NCBI GenBank assembly: GCA_019635775.1
Contig: JAHBYU010000004.1
Location: forward strand, 1 to 64,000
DNA: 64,000 nucleotides
Direction: 5' to 3'
Origin: Rhizobiaceae bacterium
GTDB taxonomy: Bacteria; Pseudomonadota; Alphaproteobacteria; Rhizobiales; Rhizobiaceae
The notes beneath the pieces were generated by a model that saw nothing but the letters and a program-made list of their open reading frames with translations, was not told the DNA's origin and searched no databases. The translations under genes and the position numbers were made by a program. This document shows, one piece after another, positions 57,101-64,000 of the stretch (positions are counted from its first letter, which is position 1; every line of letters begins with the position of its first letter).

Positions 57101-57607
57101 AACCTGTTCAGGCTGATGGCCGTCAAGGATGAATACGAAGTTGCGCGGCTTTACACGGACGGGTCCTTCGCCAAGCAGATTTCCACGGAATTCCAGTCGT
57201 TTGAGCGCCTCGAATTTCATCTCGCACCACCGATCCTCGCACGGACGGCGGCTGACGGACGCCCTCGCAAGTCGAGTTTCGGCGGATGGATGATGGCAGG
57301 CTTTCGATTGCTAGCCACGCTGAAGGGATTGCGGGGTACGGTGTTCGATGTCTTCGGCTATTCGGCGGAGCGGCGCTTCGAAAAGGAACTGCTTCGCCAA
57401 TATGAACAAGACCTCGATCTCATCGTGGCCCGCCTCGAACCGGGTCTGCTGGAAGCTGCGGCAGGCCTTGCCTCGGTTCCAGCCCTGATCCGCGGCTTCG
57501 GATACGTCCGCCATGCCAGCGCCGACAAGGCGGCCGGAGAGCGTGCAAGGATGCTGAAACGCTTCTCGGGCAATCCTGTCGAGAGGGTTTTGCAGGCTGC
57601 CGTATGA
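54140..57607 (+). CDS. Single-chain indolepyruvate ferredoxin oxidoreductase family protein
   Basis: A 1155-residue thiamine-pyrophosphate, iron-sulfur enzyme that oxidatively decarboxylates aryl or branched 2-oxo acids to acyl-CoA. The domains are fused in one chain. First is the pyrimidine-binding part (GFVSGYRGSPLGGLDQQ, GDDHTAESSTNAH). A TPP-binding part follows (FCSGCPHNSSTVVPEGS, NDAVAMTGGQP). Then comes a ferredoxin-like segment (CEGCGDCG from Cys632). The gamma-type part begins around GVGGTGVVTIGAILGMAAHL. The length is normal for the aerobic proteobacterial form. ATG 54140 follows AGAGGA. It stands alone between two hairpins. Confidence 0.93.
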   Translation: MTLHDVTLDDKFDLGKERIFVSGAQAVVRLLLMQRERDRRAGLNTAGFVSGYRGSPLGGLDQQFWRAREQLSQADIVFQPGLNEELAATACWGSQQTELLGEGKHDGVFSIWYGKGPGVDRSGDVFRHANLAGSSKHGGVLALMGDDHTAESSTNAHATEFLFVDTMIPILNPAGVQELIDYGLYGFALSRFAGTWAAIKCVKDNIESTASVDASLDRLGIIIPEFDMPPGGLNIRHEIDFLGQEARLHEFKRAAAAAFVRANGINRTIYSGGSRPKIGIITVGKSYLDVRQALEDIGINEERANEIGVRLFKVGCPWPLDLEHIKDFARGLEMIVVVEEKRSLIEVQVREDLYGSAMQPTVIGKKDENGRWLFPVKGALDPNDIAIALGERILRVIGHSDEIAGRVARLKQYQAMLSETKDIGSRLPFFCSGCPHNSSTVVPEGSIAGAGIGCHFMALWMDRSTIGFTQMGGEGAQWIGQAPFSKREHMFQNLGDGTYNHSGVLALRFAIAAGVNITYKILYNDAVAMTGGQPLEGGLTVDMVARQVHAEGVQRIAVVSDDPGKYDRTKFPSVATFNHRDDLDLIQRELRDVKGVSILLYDQTCAAEKRRRRKRGTYPDPDKRVIINELVCEGCGDCGVKSNCVSIQPVETDFGRKRRIDQSSCNKDFSCLNGFCPSFVTVHGAKLRKAEGRAGDADPLEGVPDPTPFPLDSDGWASIIDGVGGTGVVTIGAILGMAAHLEGKGCGMIDMAGLAQKGGSVFSHVRIAATPADIHAIRVSAGKADLILGCDLVVSGSRKVMAAVRENHTIFVANTAEIMPGEFTRSADYTLPVERLKKAIRAAAGEKNAHFFDATGTAAALFGNSLGANMFMLGFACQHGGLPLSPQAIERAIGLNGQAVSMNVAAFRWGRRAGHDPEFVRKLVDRSAEDTPAAATLDEVISRRAAFLTAYQDAAYAARYLDRVEAVRDVENRAVAGSTVVTEAVARNLFRLMAVKDEYEVARLYTDGSFAKQISTEFQSFERLEFHLAPPILARTAADGRPRKSSFGGWMMAGFRLLATLKGLRGTVFDVFGYSAERRFEKELLRQYEQDLDLIVARLEPGLLEAAAGLASVPALIRGFGYVRHASADKAAGERARMLKRFSGNPVERVLQAAV

Positions 57608-57675
57608 TCTGGATACCGCTTGTTTACCTGAACGGAAGTTTCCTTGATTCACAAAGGGTTTGAGCGGTCCGGTGG

Positions 57676-57706
57676 CTTGCCCGGCGGCAAGTTCTAAGTC
57701 TTTCTT
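57676..57706 (+). terminator. Possible terminator after the indolepyruvate oxidoreductase
   Basis: CTTGCC and GGCAAG form a 6-bp stem with a CGGC loop, followed by a T-rich TTCTAAGTCTTTCTT. It is 68 bases after the stop codon. The stem is short, so this is only a moderate call. Confidence 0.4.
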
Positions 57707-57751
57707 AATGCGGATATGTCATGACCGCAGCCGAGCTCGGCCGCGCAGGTT

Positions 57752-60094
57752 ATGAAAAAAAACAAGCCCGACGACATATCGGAAGACATTTATGTCGGCT
57801 TCGTCCGGTCGTTGTTCACCGGCGCCGTCATCCTTTTGCTTGGCGCACTGACGCAGGGCCTGATCGGTCTTCTTGTCTACTGGAAGACCGGTGCGCCGAT
57901 CTACATCGTTCTCGCCATCCTGATGGCTGCGGCCAGCCTCGGCCGGTATCTCTCCATCCTGCGGGTCGATCGCGACACCATCGTCGGTTACGAGACGGCG
58001 CAGCGCTGGGAGCGCTACTACATCTTCTGGGGCACCATCCAGGGGTTCTGCGTCGGCGTATTCGCCTTCGTGGCTCTTTATGTCGTGCCCGACAGCTTTG
58101 GCGAAATCGCCGCGATATCGGTGGTTCTGGCGAGCACGATCACTATCGCAGGCCGCAATTTCGGCTCGCGCAAGATGGTCATCATCCTGTCGCTGTCGGT
58201 GCTGTTGCCGATCTCGTTCGGGCTGATGCTGAAGGGCGACTTCTATCACTTCCTGCTTGGCCTGTTCATCATCCCCTTCATCTTCACCATCAACAAGATG
58301 GCGCATCTCGTGCGTACGGTGCTGTTCACCGCCATCAGCGAGGAGAAGAAGGCGAACAAGATCGCCGAGCGCTTCAACAGGGCGTTGAACACCATGTCCC
58401 ACGGGCTGGTGATGCTTGGGCCGGACGGGCGGGTCGTGGTCGCCAACGCGGAAGCCGCTCACCTGATGTCCTTCAGGTCGCCTGATGCGCTTTTGGGCAG
58501 GACGATCCACGCGATGCTTATGCGAGGCGTGGCAGGAGGCATGCTCGCCCTGAAGGACTGTCGTTTCATAGAAGGGCAGCTGACCAGGGCGCTGAGAGAG
58601 GGAAGGGACCGCAAGGTCCTCGTTTCGCTTTCCAACGGACAGTATTTCGAATTTTCCGCCCGCGAGGGCAGCCAGGAACTTGGCGTCATCACGTTCGAGG
58701 ATGTCACGCAGCGCGTGGAGGCGGAGGAGAAGGTTCGCACCATGGCGCGCTTTGACACGCTGACGGGCCTTCCCAACCGCGCCTATTTCCATGAGGTGGT
58801 CACGGAAACACTTTCGTCCGGCGACCGGGAGCGAAGCTGCGGATTGGCCATTCTCGATCTCGACGACTTCAAGAGCGTCAACGATACGCTGGGCCATCCC
58901 GTCGGCGACGGATTGATCTATGCGGTTGCGGAGCGGCTTGCGGCCTTCGCAAGCGAGAACATAAAGATCAGCCGCTTCGGTGGCGACGAGTTCATGATCT
59001 TTATCAATCAGGTCGAGGATGAGGGCCACCTTTCGGGCATTCTCGACGGGATCTTCGCCGGGTTGCAGGGTGAAATCGACGTGGCCGGCCATGCCCTGCG
59101 CATCCAGGCGAGCGGAGGAGCGGTTCTTGCCCGCGTGAAGGAAACCGAGGTCGACGCCATGATCGTGAAAGCCGATCTGGCGCTCTACAAGGCGAAGGAA
59201 CTCGGCAAGAACGACTGGCAGCTTTTCGAAGCCGCGATGGACGAGGCATTCCGCAACCGGCAACTGATGAAGGCCGACTTGCGCGCCGCAATCGAATCCA
59301 ATGCGCTGCGTGTCGTCTATCAGCCAATCGTAACCATGGACACGATGCGGATCGCGAGCAGCGAAGCGCTCTGCCGCTGGGAGCATCGCGACCTGGGGCC
59401 GATTTCCCCGGCCGTGTTCATCCCGCTGGCCGAGGAAATGGGCATCATATCCGAGATCAGCCATTTCGTTCTCGAAGCGGCTTGCGCGGAATGCGTCACC
59501 TGGCCTGAAAACCTGTGCGTCTCGGTAAACTTGTCGGCAAAGGATTTCCGTAACCGCGAGGTGATCGACAGGGTGCGTGGCGCGCTGGCGTCGTCCGGCC
59601 TCGCGCCGCATCGCCTGGAGATCGAGGTTACCGAAACGGCGCTTCTCGACGACAAGTCACAGACGCGGCAATATGTCGAGGAACTGAAAGCGCTTGGCGT
59701 TCGCATCGCGCTGGATGATTTCGGTACGGGCTATTCGAGCCTGAGCTATTTGCACAAGCTGCCGCTAGACAAGGTCAAGATCGATCGCAGCTTCCTGATC
59801 GACGTCAGCCAGAACGCACGCTCGCTGGAACTCCTGAAAGGCGTCGTCAATCTGTCGCGTTCCCTCGGGTTGACCGTCACCATCGAAGGCGTGGAAACGT
59901 TCGATCAGTTGAAGGTGCTCTCCAGCCATGTGAAACCCGATCTGGTGCAGGGCTTCCTGTTCGGATCGGCGCTGACGGCATCCGGCATCGAAACGATGTC
60001 GACCACGGTCTGGCCATTCGCGAAGGATGCCCAGGACGAAAGGCGCGCCGCCAAGGCGAAGGGCATCGCATCCCTGCGCCAACCTCCCGCCTGA
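57752..60094 (+). CDS. Membrane GGDEF-EAL cyclic di-GMP signalling protein
   Basis: A 780-residue protein with about five N-terminal membrane helices (residues 18-190), a PAS-like region (about 205-325), a GGDEF domain and an EAL domain. The GGDEF motif is intact (410-414), so diguanylate cyclase activity is possible. EAL (538-540, SSEALCRWEH), with later NLSAKDF and DDFGTGYSSLSYL, supports phosphodiesterase activity. Which activity dominates cannot be told. The start ATG 57752 gives a short basic N terminus MKKNK before the first helices. The FeeM-like gene starts 271 bases downstream. Confidence 0.93.
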   Translation: MKKNKPDDISEDIYVGFVRSLFTGAVILLLGALTQGLIGLLVYWKTGAPIYIVLAILMAAASLGRYLSILRVDRDTIVGYETAQRWERYYIFWGTIQGFCVGVFAFVALYVVPDSFGEIAAISVVLASTITIAGRNFGSRKMVIILSLSVLLPISFGLMLKGDFYHFLLGLFIIPFIFTINKMAHLVRTVLFTAISEEKKANKIAERFNRALNTMSHGLVMLGPDGRVVVANAEAAHLMSFRSPDALLGRTIHAMLMRGVAGGMLALKDCRFIEGQLTRALREGRDRKVLVSLSNGQYFEFSAREGSQELGVITFEDVTQRVEAEEKVRTMARFDTLTGLPNRAYFHEVVTETLSSGDRERSCGLAILDLDDFKSVNDTLGHPVGDGLIYAVAERLAAFASENIKISRFGGDEFMIFINQVEDEGHLSGILDGIFAGLQGEIDVAGHALRIQASGGAVLARVKETEVDAMIVKADLALYKAKELGKNDWQLFEAAMDEAFRNRQLMKADLRAAIESNALRVVYQPIVTMDTMRIASSEALCRWEHRDLGPISPAVFIPLAEEMGIISEISHFVLEAACAECVTWPENLCVSVNLSAKDFRNREVIDRVRGALASSGLAPHRLEIEVTETALLDDKSQTRQYVEELKALGVRIALDDFGTGYSSLSYLHKLPLDKVKIDRSFLIDVSQNARSLELLKGVVNLSRSLGLTVTIEGVETFDQLKVLSSHVKPDLVQGFLFGSALTASGIETMSTTVWPFAKDAQDERRAAKAKGIASLRQPPA

Positions 60095-60365
60095 TCGTGC
60101 TGTCCAGCTTGCCTCCGGCGCCAGCACGCTAAACCGCTTCCGCGTGCCAAAAAAAAAGCGATCCGCACGCCGTCGGCGCCAGCTTCTGCGCGTGATCGCT
60201 TGGAAACACTGCACCTGAATGGTTAACCAGATTTGTGCCGTATTTGACTAAATTTACGGATTGTTAAGGTTAACCCGGTGTAAATGCGTTGGATCTAATT
60301 TAAAAGTTTACATATTTCGCGATTGGCCTACCTTCGTTCGTGGCGGGCATGCGGGGTTAGTGAGT
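60095..60365. promoter_or_regulatory. AT-rich region upstream of the FeeM-like gene
   Basis: This 271-base gap is markedly richer in A/T than its surroundings, especially 60222-60330. It contains a loose palindrome CCGTATTTGACTAAATTTACGG and repeated GTTAA words (TTAAGGTTAA). It looks like a regulated promoter for the downstream acyltransferase. No precise -35/-10 pair is claimed. Confidence 0.35.
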
Positions 60366-61148
60366 ATGGTTGTGCAGTCAACGGCGCTTCGCGCGATAGC
60401 GAGCGAAAACCAAGCAGAAGAAGAGCTCGCGAAGGGGACATCCTTCGCCGGCAAGGTGGCGGAGCTACTTGAGCGCACCGAATATCGGCGATGCGAGAGC
60501 GGCGAGGACATCGAGGCGATCTACCGGCTCAGGTACAAGGCTTACAGGCTGCACGGCTTCATCGACGAGGTCGGTGATCAGGTTGTCACAGATGAACTTG
60601 ACGACACTCCGAACTGTTACAAGTTCGGCATCTTCATCGACAATGAACTGGTCAGCACTGTTCGCATACATCACCTGACCAAGGACCAGCCCTACGGGCC
60701 GGTGATGAAGACATTCTCCGACATAATCGGGCCACGGCTGGAGCGTGGCGAGAGCTTCATCAACCCGACATTGTTTGCGGGGGAGCCGCATTATCGTGCG
60801 CCATTTCGCGCCCTGCCATATCTGACGCTGCGCCTGGGGCTTGTCGCCAGCGTCCATTTTGACGCCACGAGCTGCGTAGGCGTTGTGAGGCAGGAGCATA
60901 CGGCCTTCTACAGGCGGGTGTTCGGCGCCGTTCAGGTCGGGGACCCCAGGTCATATCCGCCGTTCAATGTGCCCGTCATGCTGTATGATGCAAATTGCAC
61001 AATCAATCGGGAACCCATCCTGAAGCGCTTTCCGTTCTTCAAGTCGACGGCTGTGGAGCAGCGCTTGCTGTTTGACAAACCGGCGATAGGGGAACTGCCG
61101 CCCCTGACGATCCTTCCGACCGCGAAATATTACCGCGACGCCGCCTGA
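60366..61148 (+). CDS. FeeM/autoinducer-synthase-like N-acyltransferase
   Basis: A 260-residue protein of the GNAT-like N-acyl amino acid synthase/acyl-homoserine-lactone synthase clan. IEAIYRLRYKAYRLHGFI matches the conserved arginine-rich start of these folds. LVSTVRIHH, ERGESFINPTLF and RLGLVASVHFDATSCVGVVRQEHTAFY cover the later core strands and helix. FeeM enzymes join acyl-ACP chains to an amino acid such as tyrosine; LuxI uses S-adenosylmethionine. This protein looks closer to FeeM. No LuxR-type gene is nearby. ATG 60366 is chosen; a GTG three codons earlier is possible. Confidence 0.72.
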   Translation: MVVQSTALRAIASENQAEEELAKGTSFAGKVAELLERTEYRRCESGEDIEAIYRLRYKAYRLHGFIDEVGDQVVTDELDDTPNCYKFGIFIDNELVSTVRIHHLTKDQPYGPVMKTFSDIIGPRLERGESFINPTLFAGEPHYRAPFRALPYLTLRLGLVASVHFDATSCVGVVRQEHTAFYRRVFGAVQVGDPRSYPPFNVPVMLYDANCTINREPILKRFPFFKSTAVEQRLLFDKPAIGELPPLTILPTAKYYRDAA

Positions 61149-61250
61149 TCTGAAGGCGGTTCGCTCGGAATGTCGGTGTGAACCTTTCGGTCCATTGACC
61201 GTTGTTGGCGGCGCACGCATAGCTGTCGCCAATCCGGGAGAAAAAGAGTC

Positions 61251-61400
61251 ATGGACATCGCCAGTTTGCCGCTAACGCCTCTGATTTCGCTTATCGCAGG
61301 CGTCGTTATCCTGATCATGCCGCGCTTGCTGAACTATATCGTAGCGCTCTATCTGATCATCATCGGGCTTCTGGGACTCTTTCCGCAGCTCGCTGGATAG
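61251..61400 (+). CDS. DUF3096 family small membrane protein
   Basis: A 49-residue protein with two hydrophobic stretches: TPLISLIAGVVILIMPRLLN and YIVALYLIIIGLLGLF. This is the DUF3096 pattern, a tiny helical-hairpin membrane protein of unknown function. GGGAG with purines lies about ten bases upstream of ATG 61251. It is easily missed because of its size. It sits between the FeeM-like gene and a periplasmic binding protein gene. Confidence 0.82.
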   Translation: MDIASLPLTPLISLIAGVVILIMPRLLNYIVALYLIIIGLLGLFPQLAG

Positions 61401-61483
61401 ATGTTCGGCTGAAGCCAAGCGCAGCCTTGCCCAAACGGTGCATTCTCTAAATCACGATCATCCTGTAAGGACGGTCGTGACGC

Positions 61484-62815
61484 ATGAAGCACAGGGAACT
61501 TCCGATGACTTTCGGCAGACACCGTTTCAGGTTCCCGGCAGCCGTATTCTTTCTGCTGCTTGGCGTAGTGCAAGCCAGCGCCGAGGACATCATCAGCCTG
61601 CCCAATCTTGCTTACCGGACAGGCCCGTTCGCATCATCCGGTATTCCATTGATGAACGGCCAGCGCGACTACATGATGATGATCAACGAGCGTGACGGCG
61701 GGGTGAATGGGGTCAGACTCGGCTACGAGGAATGCGAGACCGGCTACTCCACCGAAAAGGGCGTCGACTGCTACGAGAAGACCAAGGCGACCGGCCTTGT
61801 CGTGCAGCCATGGTCGACAGGCATCACATCGCAGATCTTGCCGCGCTCGGCCGCCGACAGGATCCCCATCCTCGCACCCGGTTACGGGTTCTCGCCGATC
61901 ACCGACGGCAAGACATTCAAGTGGGCGTTCAACATGCCTGCTTCCTATTGGGACGGTGTGTCCATGATCCTTCGCTATGTTTCCGAGGGCAATCTGGACA
62001 CGCTGAAGGGAAAGAAGATCGCTCTGCTCTATCTCGACTCGCCCTATGGGCGGGATCCTATTCCTTTCCTGCAGTCGCTTGCGGAAAGGCATGGCTTCAC
62101 GTTCGTGGCCATTCCGGTCGCCCCGCGGGAGATGCAGAACCAGGCATCGCAATGGCAGGAGATCGCACGCGAGAACCCGGACTTTGTGTTGCTTTGGGGG
62201 TGGGGGACGATGAATGGAGGTGCGGTGTCGGAAGCGGTTCGAACCGGATTTCCGATGGAAAGGTTCATCGGCATCTGGTGGTCAGGCCAGGATGAGGATC
62301 TGAAAGCCGTGGGACAGGCCGGCAAGGGCTACAGGGCGCTGTCCTGGAACATTCCGGTCTCAGACTCTCGTGCGATGCAGGACATCCGAAAATATGTGCT
62401 GGACCCGAAGAAGACCGAGATCGGCGAAGGAGAGTTCGATTCGGTCTTCTACCAGCGTGGCGCGATCATCTCGATGTTCACGGTCGAGGCGATCCGCCTG
62501 GCACAGGAGCATTTCAACACGAGGCTGATCAACGCGGAGCAGTTGCGCTGGGGTCTTGAGAATCTGAAGCTCGACGAGGACCGCCTTGCGCAGATCGGCA
62601 TGTCCGGCATGATAGCTCCCTTCTCCATAACCTGCGAGGACCATACCGGACACGCAGGCGCCTGGATGCTGGAGTGGGATGGAAGCCGGTTTACCCGCAT
62701 TTCCGATCTGCTTCAGGCCGACCAAGCCGCAGCGGCGCTTCTCGTTGACGAGATGGCGACTGCCTACGCGCAGGCCAACGCCCCCTGGCCCATGAACGAA
62801 GAGTGCAAGCTTTAA
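61484..62815 (+). CDS. Type 1 periplasmic binding protein (branched-chain amino-acid/urea type)
   Basis: A 443-residue ABC-type receptor protein. A signal peptide ends near VVQASA. The mature protein has the two-lobed type 1 fold with RDYMMMINERDGGVNGVRL, KKIALLYLDSPYGRD, WQEIARENPDFVLLWGWG and an aromatic-rich ligand cleft (IGIWWSGQDED). No permease or ATPase genes of the transporter are in the window, so it may be an orphan receptor. ATG 61505 is an alternative start that shortens the leader to a more usual length. Confidence 0.85.
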   Translation: MKHRELPMTFGRHRFRFPAAVFFLLLGVVQASAEDIISLPNLAYRTGPFASSGIPLMNGQRDYMMMINERDGGVNGVRLGYEECETGYSTEKGVDCYEKTKATGLVVQPWSTGITSQILPRSAADRIPILAPGYGFSPITDGKTFKWAFNMPASYWDGVSMILRYVSEGNLDTLKGKKIALLYLDSPYGRDPIPFLQSLAERHGFTFVAIPVAPREMQNQASQWQEIARENPDFVLLWGWGTMNGGAVSEAVRTGFPMERFIGIWWSGQDEDLKAVGQAGKGYRALSWNIPVSDSRAMQDIRKYVLDPKKTEIGEGEFDSVFYQRGAIISMFTVEAIRLAQEHFNTRLINAEQLRWGLENLKLDEDRLAQIGMSGMIAPFSITCEDHTGHAGAWMLEWDGSRFTRISDLLQADQAAAALLVDEMATAYAQANAPWPMNEECKL

Positions 62816-62940
62816 ATCCGATGCCGTACGTTGCATCAGTGCTGGCGAACAGTTTTGTCACAGTTGCGGCGGCATTCCTGCCATTGCCCTTCGTCCGGCT
62901 TTTCGGTATGTGCCGGTAAGTTACTATCCGGAGGGAACAC

Positions 62941-63168
62941 ATGGCCGACCACTCGCCGACCGGACCCGTAGAAACGGGCGCGCTCATGGACTATCCAGAG
63001 CATGAGAAAACCTATTCCATGTTCATAGCTCTTGCGAAGTATGGTTCTCTCTTCTGCGGGGCGCTTCTTGTTGCCATGGCGTTCGGCTTCTTCACCGCCG
63101 CCGGCTTCTTCTCTTCCACCATCCTGCTCGTACTGATCTGCGCGGTCGGCTGGGCGCTTCTGCGCTGA
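62941..63168 (+). CDS. aa3-type cytochrome c oxidase subunit IV
   Basis: A 75-residue membrane protein. MDYPEHEKTYSMFIALAKYGS is diagnostic of the small bacterial aa3 oxidase subunit IV, followed by two hydrophobic stretches. It stabilises the respiratory oxidase. GGAGGG lies upstream of ATG 62941. Its location just before pntAA, away from the other oxidase subunits, is common in alphaproteobacteria (from memory). Confidence 0.92.
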   Translation: MADHSPTGPVETGALMDYPEHEKTYSMFIALAKYGSLFCGALLVAMAFGFFTAAGFFSSTILLVLICAVGWALLR

Positions 63169-63245
63169 GAAACGCGTTCAAGGTTCGGCCGGCTTTTGCC
63201 GTCCGTGACATAACGTGAGGTAAGTTCCGACCGAAAGGATAAGCG

Positions 63246-64000
63246 GTGGGGCAGATTGTATTCATCCCCAAGGAAGTTGAGGCCGGGGAGCCTCGCGTTG
63301 CGGGTTCGCCCGAGACGGTGAAGCGTCTTGTTGGTCTCGGCTTCGACGTGATCGTTGAGGCAGGTGCCGGCCTCGCGTCTCGCATCGTTGACGAAGAATT
63401 TTCCAAGGTTGGCGGATCGATCGGCAAGGCGTCGGATGCGGGCCGCGCCGATCTGGTGCTGAAGGTCAGGCGGCCGACGGAAGCAGAGCTGAAGGGCTAC
63501 AAGAAGGGCGCCATCGTGATTGCTACGATGGATCCCTATGGCAACGAGGCTGCGCTGGCCGCGCTCGCGGATGCCGGGGTGACGGCCTTTGCGATGGAGT
63601 TCATGCCGCGCATCTCCAGAGCGCAGGTCATGGACGTGCTGTCGAGCCAGGCGAACCTGGCCGGCTACCAGGCCGTGATCGATGCGGCGGCCGAATACGA
63701 TCGTGCGCTGCCGATGATGATGACGGCTGCGGGCACGGTGCCGGCGGCCAAGGTGTTCATCATGGGCGTCGGCGTTGCCGGCCTGCAGGCGATCGCGACG
63801 GCAAGACGTCTCGGCGCTGTAGTCACCGCCACTGATGTTCGTCCGGCAGTGAAGGAGCAGGTGCAGTCGCTCGGCGCAAAGTTCCTGGCGGTCGAGGACG
63901 AGGAGTTCAAGGCTGCCGAGACGGCGGGTGGCTACGCCAAGGAAATGTCGAAGGAATACCAGGCCAAGCAGGCGGCGCTGGTGGCCGATCACATCGCCAA
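63246..64000 (+). CDS. pntA: NAD(P) transhydrogenase subunit alpha part 1 (partial)
   Basis: A GTG at 63246, eight bases after AAGGA, opens a frame that runs off the window after 251 codons. The product begins VGQIVFIPKEVEAGEPRVA and includes EFMPRISRAQVMDVLSSQAN and the nucleotide loop FIMGVGVAGLQAIATARRLGA followed by TDVRPAVKEQV. This is the NAD-binding domain I subunit of proton-translocating transhydrogenase, which transfers hydride between NADH and NADP. The remaining part and pntAB/pntB should follow to the right. Confidence 0.95.
   Translation, partial: MGQIVFIPKEVEAGEPRVAGSPETVKRLVGLGFDVIVEAGAGLASRIVDEEFSKVGGSIGKASDAGRADLVLKVRRPTEAELKGYKKGAIVIATMDPYGNEAALAALADAGVTAFAMEFMPRISRAQVMDVLSSQANLAGYQAVIDAAAEYDRALPMMMTAAGTVPAAKVFIMGVGVAGLQAIATARRLGAVVTATDVRPAVKEQVQSLGAKFLAVEDEEFKAAETAGGYAKEMSKEYQAKQAALVADHIA

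Overview
The window is a gene-dense, GC-rich stretch of an alphaproteobacterial chromosome. It most resembles the Hyphomicrobiales, and within them a Phyllobacteriaceae/Mesorhizobium-like organism. This rests on the gene families present (pntAA with aa3-type oxidase subunit IV, membrane urate hydroxylase PuuD, a fused allantoinase/OHCU decarboxylase, a GTTC-N7-GTTC LexA box) and on rhizobial-style palindromic repeats at the left edge. No rRNA, tRNA, CRISPR, phage or insertion-sequence gene was found. The content is mostly catabolic and transport operons.

Layout: 0-0.56 kb holds palindromic intergenic repeats. 0.56-4.6 kb carries an L,D-transpeptidase, a small ORF, an MBL-fold hydrolase, a LysE exporter and a TPR protein. 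4.7-7.5 kb is the xylose operon xylB-xylA. 7.9-15.9 kb is a carnitine-type operon divergent from a CdhR/GlxA-like regulator: BKACE, carnitine dehydrogenase, acyl-CoA dehydrogenase, a DUF2161 nuclease-fold protein, a fused ADP-forming acyl-CoA ligase and CaiD. Together these could take gamma-butyrobetaine or carnitine to glycine betaine. 16-18.3 kb has an MFS efflux pump and a membrane protein.

18.3-32.4 kb is a purine catabolism island in two divergent blocks: deaminase-allA-ureidoglycine aminohydrolase-(puuE/uraD) against hiuH-xdhABC, then lysR against puuD-guaD-glycerate kinase. It covers guanine to glyoxylate except the allantoate step. dps sits inside it.

32.4-38.5 kb has a YgiW-like protein, a likely SOS-controlled DNA-repair pair (radical SAM protein plus DUF4130-UdgX) with a LexA box at the start codon, and a glutamine synthetase-like/aminotransferase pair. 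38.6-46 kb has an ABC-F ATPase, two MarR regulators (one with a large inverted-repeat operator), a CobW-hypothetical-WD40 operon and an EamA exporter.

46-57.6 kb looks like a 2-oxo/2-hydroxy-acid region: a LacI regulator with an apparent CTG start, a hydroxyacid dehydrogenase, a class I amidotransferase, TakP and its convergent TRAP membrane subunits, a CGNR regulator and a single-chain indolepyruvate oxidoreductase. 57.7-64 kb has a GGDEF-EAL protein, a FeeM/autoinducer-synthase-like acyltransferase, a DUF3096 protein, a type 1 periplasmic binding protein, oxidase subunit IV and the start of pntAA, cut by the window edge.

The points I consider most worth following are the LexA-boxed radical SAM/UdgX pair, the histone-like tail on carnitine dehydrogenase, the DUF2161 gene embedded in the carnitine operon, the FeeM-like synthase beside a c-di-GMP protein, and the CTG-started LacI gene.
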